A stretch of DNA of 52,640 nucleotides, from NCBI GenBank assembly GCA_020832285.1, contig JAFIFB010000084.1, positions 1 through 52,640 of the forward strand. Reading direction: 5' to 3'. Source of the DNA: Balneolaceae bacterium (lineage in GTDB: Bacteria > Bacteroidota > Rhodothermia > Balneolales > Balneolaceae). The translations under genes were made by a program, and so were the position numbers. The notes under the pieces are model-generated. The model had not been told where the DNA came from. It worked only from the letters and a program-made list of their open reading frames with translations, and did no database searches. Below are positions 1-8,736 of the stretch, piece by piece; positions within the stretch are counted from its first letter, which is position 1; each line of letters starts with the position of its first letter.

Positions 1-21
1 TCACCTTGCCAGGGCCAGTTC

Positions 22-729
22 TCAACCATCAGCTCTGATTGCAGACCAAAAACATCCATCGCTATATATCCACACTGAAAATCGACAGAAAAAATTTGGA
101 TTTTTCTTAAAAAGAAGGTGTTTTCTTAAAGACACTACATAGTCAAATGTTATCCGCCTGTCAAACAAGTCGAAATCAAGCCCTGTAATGAATCCTCCCG
201 CATGCCCAATAACAGTTCCGGCTGTAACAGGAATATTGACTCTTGTCCCACAAGCTTCTACAGTTTCTGATTCAGTTGAATAGATTTCACATTCAGAGTC
301 AGCTAAATATTCTTCAAGATCGGGTATAAGCTGATCTATGTGCTCATAATTCCCGAATATGACACGGCAATCAGGAATTTCAAAGGAAATGGTGTAATCA
401 GTATGCCCTTCCCGAAATGGGGAACTGAGCCAACGTGTACTTTCCACAAATACAATATTAATATCACCAACTGCATATACTGGTGTCAGTTCATTTCTCT
501 TAAGCTGCAACCCTGTTTGACCACGCGGAAAAATATCCCCCGGTATCCCAAACTGACCTAATACAAGGAAATAGTCTATTTGCTCTTCATCCACAGGCAG
601 ATGAGTAAAATAGGGCCCCGGCTCGCAAACTCCGAAATCTTCTTCATCATTGTGAACTGGATTGTCGCTGCAAGCTAACATGCACACAAAAAGAAGTAGT
701 ATGGTTGATAGTATGAGTTTTGTTTTCAT
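22..729 (-). CDS. Predicted lipoprotein of unknown function
   Basis: A 235-residue protein that I do not recognise. The N-terminus has a lysine pair, a hydrophobic stretch and a lipobox-like LAC-S with Cys at about residue 20, so it is probably exported and lipid-anchored. The mature part begins with an acidic linker and contains several cysteines (near residues 35, 122, 147 and 159) but no motif I can name. It is the first of four consecutive minus-strand genes that all encode predicted lipoproteins, which suggests a surface or periplasmic accessory cluster. The stop codon lies 21 bases from the window edge, so what follows it downstream is not visible. The export prediction is fairly firm; the function is unknown. 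Confidence 0.75.
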   Translation of the reverse strand: MKTKLILSTILLLFVCMLACSDNPVHNDEEDFGVCEPGPYFTHLPVDEEQIDYFLVLGQFGIPGDIFPRGQTGLQLKRNELTPVYAVGDINIVFVESTRWLSSPFREGHTDYTISFEIPDCRVIFGNYEHIDQLIPDLEEYLADSECEIYSTESETVEACGTRVNIPVTAGTVIGHAGGFITGLDFDLFDRRITFDYVVSLRKHLLFKKNPNFFCRFSVWIYSDGCFWSAIRADG

Positions 730-809
730 GTTATTTTATTCTTTAGTTTCCAAAAAAAAATTGGAATGTCACTTTTCTCCATTCATTTTTATTCAATACA
801 CGAGGATAG

Positions 810-1718
810 TTAATCGGACAGGCCAAAGTACTCTCGAACCTGCTCGTAATCTTTCCAAAATGAATCCATTACTTTCAGAGAAGTGCCCCCGGGAATCAGC
901 ACATAGCGCACATGTGTAATCCAGTCAGCGTCAACTTCTGATCCATCCGTAGATCTTGCCACCAATACAATAGTGCCCGGATAAGCAAAAAACCTGTACG
1001 AATGAACCATCTCAACAAATGGAAGTGCAAAAATCTGTGGACCGACATCCCTTACATACATCAATATGATACCCGATTCCAGCAGCTCTTCCGTTACAGC
1101 CGGTTCATCTATGGACATCTGTTTCCAGTTGGGGTTATCCAGTGAATTCCATTCTATCTCGAGCCAGCCTGAATAAAAAACGTTAGCAGTACCCGGTGGG
1201 CCTTGCAGGTCTAATGGTGCTCCCCAGCCGCTTTCTGTTTTAGGCCCGTAGAGATGATAGTTATCTCTGTCAAGGTAATAATCTCCTACCTCGCCCAGGC
1301 TGTTTACCGGCGCACCATCTCCTGCATAAATCTGGCTGCCATCTTTTCCATCAAATCCATCCGCACCATCCTGTCCATCTTCTCCATCCTGCCCATCTTG
1401 CCCATCCTCTCCCTGGGAACCCTTCAAATTGAGTGGCTCTCCCCAGCCTTCATCCGCTTTTGGCCCGTACAGATTGCCTGAAGTCAGGTCCAGATAAAAA
1501 TCTCCCGTTCCTCCTGTGTTTTGGGATGGTACTCCCTCTCCGGCTAACATTACTGTACCTCCGGCTCCGGCCGGACCAACCGGGCCTTGCGGACCTTCAG
1601 GGCCTGTTTCACCTTGCGGACCTGCCGGGCCTTCACAAGAAATACCAACTATTGCCACAGCAACAATGAATGGAATTATCAGAATAAAACGTGTTTTTAT
1701 TTCATTTATACCCATCAT
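810..1718 (-). CDS. Collagen-like repeat lipoprotein
   Basis: A 302-residue predicted lipoprotein with Cys28 after a hydrophobic signal segment (GISC). Two Gly-X-Y collagen-like stretches lie at about residues 30-54 (Pro-rich) and 100-128 (Asp/Gln-rich). Each is followed by a copy of a ~43-residue module containing a GD-F/Y-YLD...LYGPK...GWG-P-L core (about 57-99 and 130-173), so the front half is a tandem duplication. The remaining ~125 residues form a separate C-terminal domain that I do not recognise. Collagen-like triplets with this intervening module are widespread in bacterial surface proteins and can form stalk-like trimers; here that is inference. It sits within the lipoprotein cluster at the left edge of the window. 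Confidence 0.8.
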   Translation of the reverse strand: MMGINEIKTRFILIIPFIVAVAIVGISCEGPAGPQGETGPEGPQGPVGPAGAGGTVMLAGEGVPSQNTGGTGDFYLDLTSGNLYGPKADEGWGEPLNLKGSQGEDGQDGQDGEDGQDGADGFDGKDGSQIYAGDGAPVNSLGEVGDYYLDRDNYHLYGPKTESGWGAPLDLQGPPGTANVFYSGWLEIEWNSLDNPNWKQMSIDEPAVTEELLESGIILMYVRDVGPQIFALPFVEMVHSYRFFAYPGTIVLVARSTDGSEVDADWITHVRYVLIPGGTSLKVMDSFWKDYEQVREYFGLSD

Positions 1719-1910
1719 ATAGATCTTTAAATTGAGATTTCATTCAGACAATGCCAGCATCTCTTATTGGAGCATTCCCTCTCTCTTTTTAATACGTAAT
1801 CCAGGGATCGAACCGGAAATATGGCTTCATTTGTCATATAATTTTAATGCCCTGAATCCTCACTCCTTTGTAGTTCTCAAAACTCAGGACTTAATAATTA
1901 TATCTAATAA

Positions 1911-2504
1911 TTATTCCAGCTCCATCACCATCAGAAAAACCAGGTCGTGAATTCCGGTGCCGATAGTAAGCGGCCTCCAGCCGGGTTCGTTGGGACGTGC
2001 ATCGAAATATGCTTCGCCTCCAGTGTACGAATCGCCCGTCGGGGCACGACTCATACCGCATGAACCGGTCTCATTTTTCAGTACAAATGATAGTTGCTGA
2101 CCAGCAGTAACCGAAACTTCCGGAAAACGGAGACGCTCAAAAACACCAACTCCCGACCTGATGTCATCTGCTACAAACGAATTTTCGGCAAGCAGTGTGG
2201 AGCCGGGAATGTCGTCTTCAACATTGCGGATTTCTATTTCAAGTGTGCCATCAGAGCAGCCAATCGGGAGATAAACCCCGGCCAGGTTTCCATCCCTTTC
2301 AACCGTAAAGGTTTGGGCAAGCATTTGCTCGCTGCTCCCGCCAATAGCTTGGGTTGGTGAATCAGCATCAAAAACAGGTTGAATTGGTTCCAGAATGATG
2401 CCCGTAATTTCATCATCTGGTATATCGCAGGATGTAGTTATCCATCCGAAGGTGAGAAAAACCATCATCACCCAACATACTGAGAAGCCTGGTGTTGGTT
2501 TCAT
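1911..2504 (-). CDS. Predicted lipoprotein, beta-rich, unknown function
   Basis: A 197-residue protein with a hydrophobic N-terminus ending in TTSC (Cys about residue 26), consistent with a lipoprotein signal. The mature region reads like a beta-sandwich: a segment with AQTFTV...GNLAGVYLP, then an EIEIRNV...PGSTLLAENSF segment, then a conserved-looking end with GGEAYF and W-P. This layout resembles the carbohydrate-binding-like or jelly-roll domains attached to many secreted Bacteroidota proteins, but I cannot name a family. Two cysteines in the mature part (near residues 83 and 148) could pair. It lies between the collagen-like lipoprotein and the DUF285 repeat lipoprotein on the same strand. 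Confidence 0.7.
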   Translation of the reverse strand: MKPTPGFSVCWVMMVFLTFGWITTSCDIPDDEITGIILEPIQPVFDADSPTQAIGGSSEQMLAQTFTVERDGNLAGVYLPIGCSDGTLEIEIRNVEDDIPGSTLLAENSFVADDIRSGVGVFERLRFPEVSVTAGQQLSFVLKNETGSCGMSRAPTGDSYTGGEAYFDARPNEPGWRPLTIGTGIHDLVFLMVMELE

Positions 2505-2636
2505 GGCAAGTGTGGTTGGTTATCGGCAAGAAAAGCTCTGTAAATAAATAAACACAAAAAACAGATCGAATGAAATACTTAAAATTCCAATCACACTTCG
2601 TTTCAAAGCATGATTGGAATTTATTTGGAATTACAA

Positions 2637-4853
2637 CTATTGTGGTGTCCGGGCAGTAACTCTCAATTCCCTTCCGTTACTTAAGCCGATCGTTGCCGTT
2701 GATGATTCAAAATCATTTTCAGAAGCCAACCCAAAAAAGTAACTGGTTTCGCCATCTGTTCGGCCTCTGCCCGGACAAACTCCCTGACCTTCAAATGTAA
2801 ATGTAATCAAACTTCCTTCCTGTTCAGCACTTTCCGGTACTACCGAACCAAGGCCTCCTTCTGTTCCTACAAATACATGATCCAGAGTACCATCTCCATT
2901 ATAATCCAGTTGTTCAACCGGCCCAAAATCAACACTGAGGGTTTTTACACAGATAGCCCTTCCTCTTACGGTTGTTAAATCTACCCTGTAGAGATAGGCA
3001 TAAAGGCCTTCTCCGAGCGCATCCGATACCCCTTGTGGAAAGTTTCGGCTTTGCAAAAATCCTCCGGGACTGTATCCTGGCGGTTGAATGGCATCCGTAA
3101 AATCATCAACGATAATGGTACATGAGGGATCGAAAAAACAATTAATCTGCGGAAATGATACTTCCACAATTCTCAATGATGTGTCGACGGTACCGCAACC
3201 TTCTGCAATGGAATCACCTGAAATCTGCCAGTCGTTATTATCAATCAGAGACTGCCGGGCTGTCGCTCCATCACAATATTCCAGGCCCTGTGCTCCCAAT
3301 TCCACATCGCTTTGAACTATCTGATTCTCCCAGCCAATGAGTGTTGCATCGTAATTTTCAACGGACAATGCTGTACCGTCCAGCATTCCGGCCATATCAA
3401 TAACATTGCTGATAATCCATCCGCCCAGGTCCTGATTAAAATCAAAAGCATTTTTGAACATTTCGGCCATATCCGTTACTGATGAAACATCCCAGCCGCC
3501 AATATCCTGGTTGAATGAAGAAGCACTTCGAAACATTGCAATCATATTTATAACATTGCTGACATTCCACCCCGAGATATCTTGGTTAAATTGATCGGCT
3601 ATGTTGAACATCAATTCCATGTCTATTGCACTGGAAACATCCCAACCGCCAATATCCCGGTTAAATATACTTGCGCTCTCGAACATTCGCCTGAAGTCAG
3701 TCACCAAACCAACATCCCAGTCACCCAAATCCTGATTAAATTCGAAAGCAACTTGGAACATTTCGGACATATCCGTTACTGATGAAACATCCCAGCCACC
3801 GATATCCTGATTGAATGAAATTGCCGCAGCATACATACCAGACATATTTGTAACGCTGCTTACATCCCAGCCACCAATATCCCGGTTAAATTGTTGGGCA
3901 TTCCTGAACATCATTGCCATATCTAATGCACTGGAAACGTCCCAGCTGCCTATATCCTGGTTGAATGAAACTGCATTCACGAACATGCCTCTGAAATTTG
4001 TAACCGAACTAACATCCCAGCCACCAATATCCTGGTTAAATACACTTGCGCTCTGAAACATAAATCCCATGTTCGTTACATTTGAAACATCCCAACTGCC
4101 GATATCCCGGTTAAATGAATGTGCCCCGGTAAACATATTTCGCATTTCAGTTACATTCGATACATCCCAGTTATCAATATTGCCATTGAAGGATGAGGCA
4201 TCTGTAAATAACTCACTCATATCTTCAATACCTGATACATCCCAGTGATCAAAATCACTGTTTAATGAAGAAGCCTCTCTGAACATGCCGTATAACGATG
4301 TTACACCGGATAAATCAGGCGCATCCACCGCTTCCACAATAAGATTGGATGCTCCATAAAATGCCAACTGCATGGATGTCCACTCAATAGCTCCCCACTG
4401 CTGGACAGAAAGAATTTTTTGAGCTTCTTCGATATTAGCAAGGGTGAATAAAATACGGGGAAACGTTCCTGTAATCTCCAACCGGTAGGTACCGGGTGCG
4501 GGAAATGTAATGGTGGTTTCACCTGTCTGTTCAGCCAATGTATTGTTGATGGTTTCATCCGAAACATCTTCCCAATAAATATCATAGAGGTAGGTTTCAT
4601 TCGGGTCAACGGGAATGGTTACCTGGTCCGGGTTTGAATTTCCCGGATTGTCTGACTTCCAGATTGTTACAAATGCACCTTCATTTTTAAAATCATCAGG
4701 ATTGAAGAAAAATTCCTGGTTCATCACTATACTTTCCGGCTTTTGATGTTGTTGATAATCAACCAAGGTTGTTTCCTGGCATCCTGTTGCTGCAAATGCG
4801 ATCATACAAACAATAAAATATCTCGCTGCTTTAAAAGTTCTTGATTTAATCAT
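2637..4853 (-). CDS. BspA/DUF285-type repeat surface lipoprotein
   Basis: A 738-residue predicted lipoprotein (lipobox ATGC, Cys25). About residues 187-487 consist of twelve 25-residue repeats with the pattern MF-x-A-x-x-F-N-x-D-I-x-x-W-D-V-S-x-V-x-x-M, the signature of the DUF285/BspA-like leucine-rich-repeat-type family. That family is known from surface proteins involved in adhesion and contact. Before the repeats is a ~130-residue beta-rich region with a bacterial surface-domain feel; after them comes a ~200-residue C-terminal domain with an EF-hand-like DYNGDGTLD loop (about residue 640). The closing W and NQDIGGWDVSS core are almost invariant between units. The family assignment is secure; the ligand or partner is unknown. 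Confidence 0.9.
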   Translation of the reverse strand: MIKSRTFKAARYFIVCMIAFAATGCQETTLVDYQQHQKPESIVMNQEFFFNPDDFKNEGAFVTIWKSDNPGNSNPDQVTIPVDPNETYLYDIYWEDVSDETINNTLAEQTGETTITFPAPGTYRLEITGTFPRILFTLANIEEAQKILSVQQWGAIEWTSMQLAFYGASNLIVEAVDAPDLSGVTSLYGMFREASSLNSDFDHWDVSGIEDMSELFTDASSFNGNIDNWDVSNVTEMRNMFTGAHSFNRDIGSWDVSNVTNMGFMFQSASVFNQDIGGWDVSSVTNFRGMFVNAVSFNQDIGSWDVSSALDMAMMFRNAQQFNRDIGGWDVSSVTNMSGMYAAAISFNQDIGGWDVSSVTDMSEMFQVAFEFNQDLGDWDVGLVTDFRRMFESASIFNRDIGGWDVSSAIDMELMFNIADQFNQDISGWNVSNVINMIAMFRSASSFNQDIGGWDVSSVTDMAEMFKNAFDFNQDLGGWIISNVIDMAGMLDGTALSVENYDATLIGWENQIVQSDVELGAQGLEYCDGATARQSLIDNNDWQISGDSIAEGCGTVDTSLRIVEVSFPQINCFFDPSCTIIVDDFTDAIQPPGYSPGGFLQSRNFPQGVSDALGEGLYAYLYRVDLTTVRGRAICVKTLSVDFGPVEQLDYNGDGTLDHVFVGTEGGLGSVVPESAEQEGSLITFTFEGQGVCPGRGRTDGETSYFFGLASENDFESSTATIGLSNGRELRVTARTPQ
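3393..4295 (-). repeat. Twelve 75-bp tandem coding repeats (DUF285 units)
   Basis: Within the DUF285 lipoprotein the DNA repeats with a 75-bp period for about 900 bp, recognisable on the plus strand by the recurring word for the WDVSS segment (ACATCCCAGCC...CCAATATCC). Units differ mostly at the variable positions between the conserved W, F and M residues. Such arrays can change copy number by recombination. Confidence 0.85.
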
Positions 4854-5512
4854 AATTATATAATTTTTTTATTCTTACCTGATTATAACCCAGGATCAAA
4901 CAACCGATTTAGCATAATTACGAATCACTGTAATTATTAAATCTTGCTGATATTCCAGATCCAAAGGTTTCTGCTTATACTTGAATACGTAATACAGACA
5001 GATTCCCGGAAAGGCAGGCGATAAGTTTATAATCCGACATTAAATCAATCGAATCGAGCCAGATGTGCAGGCTGTTCAGTTTCTATTGGCCTGATTGGTT
5101 TGTCAGGGCCAGGTTAAATTCAAACTTCAGATTTGTATTGGCCGAATTGAATCATTGACATTAAAAGAAAGCAGATCGGGATAGCGGTGGCAACTGTTTT
5201 TTTAACGTGAGTTCGTAATAATTTCTTTAAATTTGGCAACCAGTAAGTCCCCTCCTTTTCTACATAGTGATCCCTCGGGGCAAGAAGGGCAGACTTTTTT
5301 TCAAATTCATAGATCGAACTCAAATTTTTCAAGTTTCTTTGAATTTAATCGATCGGACCTGTACCAGTTGCTAATATCGTAAATTTTTTTTGCTCCCTTG
5401 CTTATAATCCACCCTCTGCAAATCCACTTCTGTCACAATTCAATCATAAACAAACTTTTTTGTCTGAGCAGAAAAAAGCTCTTGTCGGCAGAATGTGCAC
5501 TTCAGGTTTTGA
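4854..5512. other. 659-bp spacer with no supported gene
   Basis: This lies between the DUF285 lipoprotein and the end of asnS. The only open frame of note is 70 codons on the minus strand (5120-5332); it has no signal peptide, recognisable motif or Shine-Dalgarno sequence, and I do not call it. The piece around 5235-5300 has a pyrimidine-rich CCCCTCCTT stretch loosely like the hairpin repeats at 7186-7222, but too degenerate to assign. Confidence 0.5.
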
Positions 5513-7006
5513 TCAGGGCCGTAATCTCCCCAGCATTCGGGGGAATGGTATGGTTTCTCTCACGTGTGTAAGACCGCAAATCCACGCCACTGTTCTTTCG
5601 AGGCCCAGGCCATAGCCGGAATGGGGTACAGAACCGTACCTGCGAAGATCCAGATACCACTCAAAAACCTCTTTCTCAAGTCCCTCTTCTTTAATCCGTT
5701 TTTCGAGAGTTGCCAAATCATCTTCCCGCTGGCTGCCGCCCACAATTTCGCCATACCCTTCCGGTGCAAGAATATCCATTCCCAAAACCAATTTATCGGT
5801 CTCATCCCTCTTCATATAAAAAGCCTTTATTTCAGCCGGCCAATGGGTTACAATGAGCGGCACATCAAACTGCATCATCAAAACAGTTTCGTCACTTCCG
5901 CCAAAATCGTTGCCCCACTGAAAGTTACGAGCTGACTCCTTCCATGACGGAATATTTCTGAGGTCTTCTTCAATCTGATCAATTCGAACAGAAATCTCTT
6001 TAATACGCTGGTCTATTTGAGTCTTTCGCCACTTTTTCGCAGAACCATGTTCTTTTTTAATCTCTTCACTCTCATTTGTAATATCTTTCAGCTCCAGCTT
6101 ACGGTCTTCGGCCATTTGGTCAAGCATAGAGGCGGTTTCATCACTAATAAGTTTTTCGACAGCCTGGGAGTAGGTCATTCGCTCAAACGGCTGTACTGCT
6201 ACTTTTTCCAATACAGAAGTATCGCGTTCAAGTATCTCGAGTTCATCATCACACTTTTCAAGTACGGTTTTTACGATTGCTTTGATCATATCTTCTGCCA
6301 GGTCCATATTCATTTTCAGATCGTAATAGGCCATTTCAGGCTCAATCATCCAGAACTCGGTAAGGTGGCGCCTGGTTTTCGATTTCTCTGCTCGGAATGT
6401 GGGACCAAAGGTATAAATCAACCCGTGTGCCATTGCCATCGCCTCACCGTAAAGCTGCCCGGTTTGTGCAAGATAGGCTTTCTCTTCGAAATAGTCCGTT
6501 TCAAAAAGAGTCGTGCTTCCTTCAGCAGCATTTCCTGTAAATATCGGAGAATCCAACTGCATAAAACCTCTCCCCTGAAAAAAGGTGTGAATGGCAAAAA
6601 CAATTTCATTCCGAACCCGCATAGCGGCCCATTGTCGCCGGCTTCGCAGCCAGAGATGGCGGTTATTCATTAAAAATTCGACACCATGTTCTTTCGGTGT
6701 AATCGGATAATTCTCAGCAATCTGAACAATCTTCAGATCGGTTGCATGCAGTTCATATCCACCGATACTTCTGTCATCTTTCACCACCTTTCCGGTAATT
6801 TCGAGCGAGCTCTCCTGTTTTAATGTACCGGCTGCTTCAAATACTTCATCAGAAACATCATCCGCCGCAACAATAGCCTGGCACAGGCCGCTTCCGTCTC
6901 GAACTTCCAGAAAATGAATCGCTTTACTGCTGCGGATATTATAGAGCCAGCCTTTCAGGGTTACAATTTCATCTTGATGATCAGAAAGTTGTTTGATTGT
7001 GGTCAT
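5513..7006 (-). CDS. asnS: Asparagine--tRNA ligase
   Basis: This 497-residue cytoplasmic enzyme charges tRNA-Asn with asparagine. The N-terminal ~110 residues form an OB-fold anticodon-binding domain (IHFLEVRDGSG at about 30-40). Class II motif 2 is FRAEKSKTRRHLTEF (204-218), and motif 3 is GYGLGLERTVAW (464-475). The protein ends in PFPRMLGRLRP, typical of this enzyme and AspRS. It is about 30 residues longer than the E. coli enzyme. The extra length lies in a highly charged, probably coiled-coil insertion at about residues 293-360, just before the WGNDFGGSDE segment. It is followed downstream only by a long spacer. The assignment is secure. Confidence 0.97.
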   Translation of the reverse strand: MTTIKQLSDHQDEIVTLKGWLYNIRSSKAIHFLEVRDGSGLCQAIVAADDVSDEVFEAAGTLKQESSLEITGKVVKDDRSIGGYELHATDLKIVQIAENYPITPKEHGVEFLMNNRHLWLRSRRQWAAMRVRNEIVFAIHTFFQGRGFMQLDSPIFTGNAAEGSTTLFETDYFEEKAYLAQTGQLYGEAMAMAHGLIYTFGPTFRAEKSKTRRHLTEFWMIEPEMAYYDLKMNMDLAEDMIKAIVKTVLEKCDDELEILERDTSVLEKVAVQPFERMTYSQAVEKLISDETASMLDQMAEDRKLELKDITNESEEIKKEHGSAKKWRKTQIDQRIKEISVRIDQIEEDLRNIPSWKESARNFQWGNDFGGSDETVLMMQFDVPLIVTHWPAEIKAFYMKRDETDKLVLGMDILAPEGYGEIVGGSQREDDLATLEKRIKEEGLEKEVFEWYLDLRRYGSVPHSGYGLGLERTVAWICGLTHVRETIPFPRMLGRLRP

Positions 7007-7376
7007 AAGTGGAATTTACTATTGAAATTTTGAGTATCGGTTCTTGAAACCGAATATCTGATAGTGTCATGTCATCGATCTGGTATCGGGTGATTAGAAA
7101 AGTGAGGCTGTCCAAAAAGACAAAATCATTTAAAACCTGCCTAAATTATTTAGGAATTAACAAGTCCCGGTCTTTTCTGACCCATCCCCTCCCTCCGGCG
7201 AAAAACACGCCGCAAGGAGGGGTGCTCTTTTTCAACACCTTGACAAACTCAAAAATTTTAGGTTCTGAGATCTTGAAACTCACTTCTTGGACAGCCTCAG
7301 AATCTTTAGTTCACATAAACCCCAAAACTTTAAACTTGACACGACACTAGATTTCAGTACTTGTGCAACGTACTTT
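7007..7376. repeat. Spacer holding nested inverted repeats, MITE-like
   Basis: This 370-bp gene-free spacer lies between M16 protease and asnS. An outer inverted repeat pairs TAGTGTCATGTCA (7062-7074) with TGACACGACACTA (7337-7349), 12 of 13 matching. An inner one pairs a 17-mer starting TGAGGCTGTCC (7103-7119) with its complement at 7283-7299, 16 of 17 matching. Inside is a GC-rich hairpin with arms 7186-7200 and 7208-7222 (13 of 15 matching). No transposase is encoded and no clear target-site duplication is visible. The layout fits a small non-autonomous element nested in another, but could also be independent structured repeats. Confidence 0.65.
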
Positions 7377-8633
7377 TTACACTTTTTCTGGTATCAGTAG
7401 TGTTTCGGAAAAAACCTTTGGATTAAAAAACTCTTCGGAAAAACGAAGCAGATCTTCCCGGGATACCGCATCAATATTTTCAACCAATTCATCCAGGGTA
7501 ACAAACCGGTTGAAATAGAGTTCACTCTTGGCGAGGCGGGTCATCCGGTTGCTGGTATTTTCCTGGGATAGAAGCAGCTTTCCCTTCAACTGCGCCTTGG
7601 CTTCACTCAGCTCTTTTTCCCCTACTTTTTCGGATTGAATCCGCTCGAACTCTTTGGTGATCAGTTCGCGCACGTGCGGCACATATTCTCTGTCGGTGCC
7701 AATGTACACTCCAAAAAGGCCTGAATCCACATACGACTGATTAAACGGACCAATGGAGTAACAGTATCCATATTTTTCACGAATATTCTGGTGGAGGCGA
7801 GAACTCATTCCCCCTCCTAAAATAGTATTGGCCAGCAGCAGCAGATATTTATCAGGATGATTGTAATTGAGTGCACGGCGGCCCAAAATCATGTGGGTCT
7901 GCTCAATCGGCTTGGTCACCTCTTTTTGCGTTACTTCATAACCAGGCAGTGGTTGTTCAGGATTTACCGTTTTTTTGGAGCCGTTGTGATTCAGCAGTTC
8001 GCCCACCAGGTCAATCACCCGGTCGTGTTCAACATGACCTGCCACTGCAACAAGTAGATTATCGGGCTGATAACGGTCGGCCATGTAATCAAAAAGCTGT
8101 TGCCTTTTAAATTCTGAAACCGTCTCTTCGTGACCAATGACCGGCCTGCCGATGGGATGATTCTGAAACACCTGACCGCTGAATTCTTCAAAAATAACAT
8201 CATCCGGGCTGTCCCGATACATCTTCATCTCTTCGAGCACCACCTTTTTCTCTTTTTCAAGTTCTTCTTCGGGAAACTGTGAATAGCGCACCATATCACT
8301 CAGCACATCCAGTGCTTTCTCCAGCTTGGTATCGAGACATCGGGAATAGTAGCAGGTGTACTCAGTGGAAGTAAAAGCATTCAGGTAACCGCCCACAGAT
8401 TCCATGCTCTGGGCAATATCATAAGAAGTGCGTTTTTCAGTTCCCTTGAAAAGCATGTGTTCCAGGAAGTGTGTGATTCCTGCTTGTTCATCAGTTTCGT
8501 TACGGCTGCCGGTTTTCACCCAGATTCCAACAGATACACTTTTCACACTGTCGATCTTTTCGGTGGCAACTTTTAGTCCGCTGGGGAGTTCTGTCTTTTT
8601 AATATCTTTATCGGTCTCGATTGTTGTGAGCAT
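7377..8633 (-). CDS. M16-family zinc metallopeptidase
   Basis: A 418-residue insulinase/pitrilysin-family protease, similar in layout to mitochondrial-processing-peptidase-like enzymes of bacteria (PqqL/YmxG type). The inverted zinc motif HFLEH is at 55-59, and the downstream acidic helix (VVLEEMKMY, near 131-138) supplies the third ligand. The C-terminal half has the usual non-catalytic M16 domain, with a GYCYSIGPF segment. There is no signal peptide, so it is probably cytoplasmic. It lies 103 bp downstream of purU on the same strand and may be cotranscribed with it. Substrate unknown. The start at 8633 is the only good ATG ahead of the conserved LPSGLKV strand. Confidence 0.92.
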   Translation of the reverse strand: MLTTIETDKDIKKTELPSGLKVATEKIDSVKSVSVGIWVKTGSRNETDEQAGITHFLEHMLFKGTEKRTSYDIAQSMESVGGYLNAFTSTEYTCYYSRCLDTKLEKALDVLSDMVRYSQFPEEELEKEKKVVLEEMKMYRDSPDDVIFEEFSGQVFQNHPIGRPVIGHEETVSEFKRQQLFDYMADRYQPDNLLVAVAGHVEHDRVIDLVGELLNHNGSKKTVNPEQPLPGYEVTQKEVTKPIEQTHMILGRRALNYNHPDKYLLLLANTILGGGMSSRLHQNIREKYGYCYSIGPFNQSYVDSGLFGVYIGTDREYVPHVRELITKEFERIQSEKVGEKELSEAKAQLKGKLLLSQENTSNRMTRLAKSELYFNRFVTLDELVENIDAVSREDLLRFSEEFFNPKVFSETLLIPEKV

Positions 8634-8736
8634 TAATGTGATGATTCAGTTTTTCAAGTAAGTTTGTAAAAAAACGGAAGCATAAAATACGAATATCTTC
8701 CGCAAAGATTTTATCATTCCGGGAAGGTATAGCGGT

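Noticed and set aside
5120-5332. 70-codon minus-strand frame in the spacer before asnS's end
   Set aside because: No signal, motif or Shine-Dalgarno sequence; its composition looks like spacer DNA.
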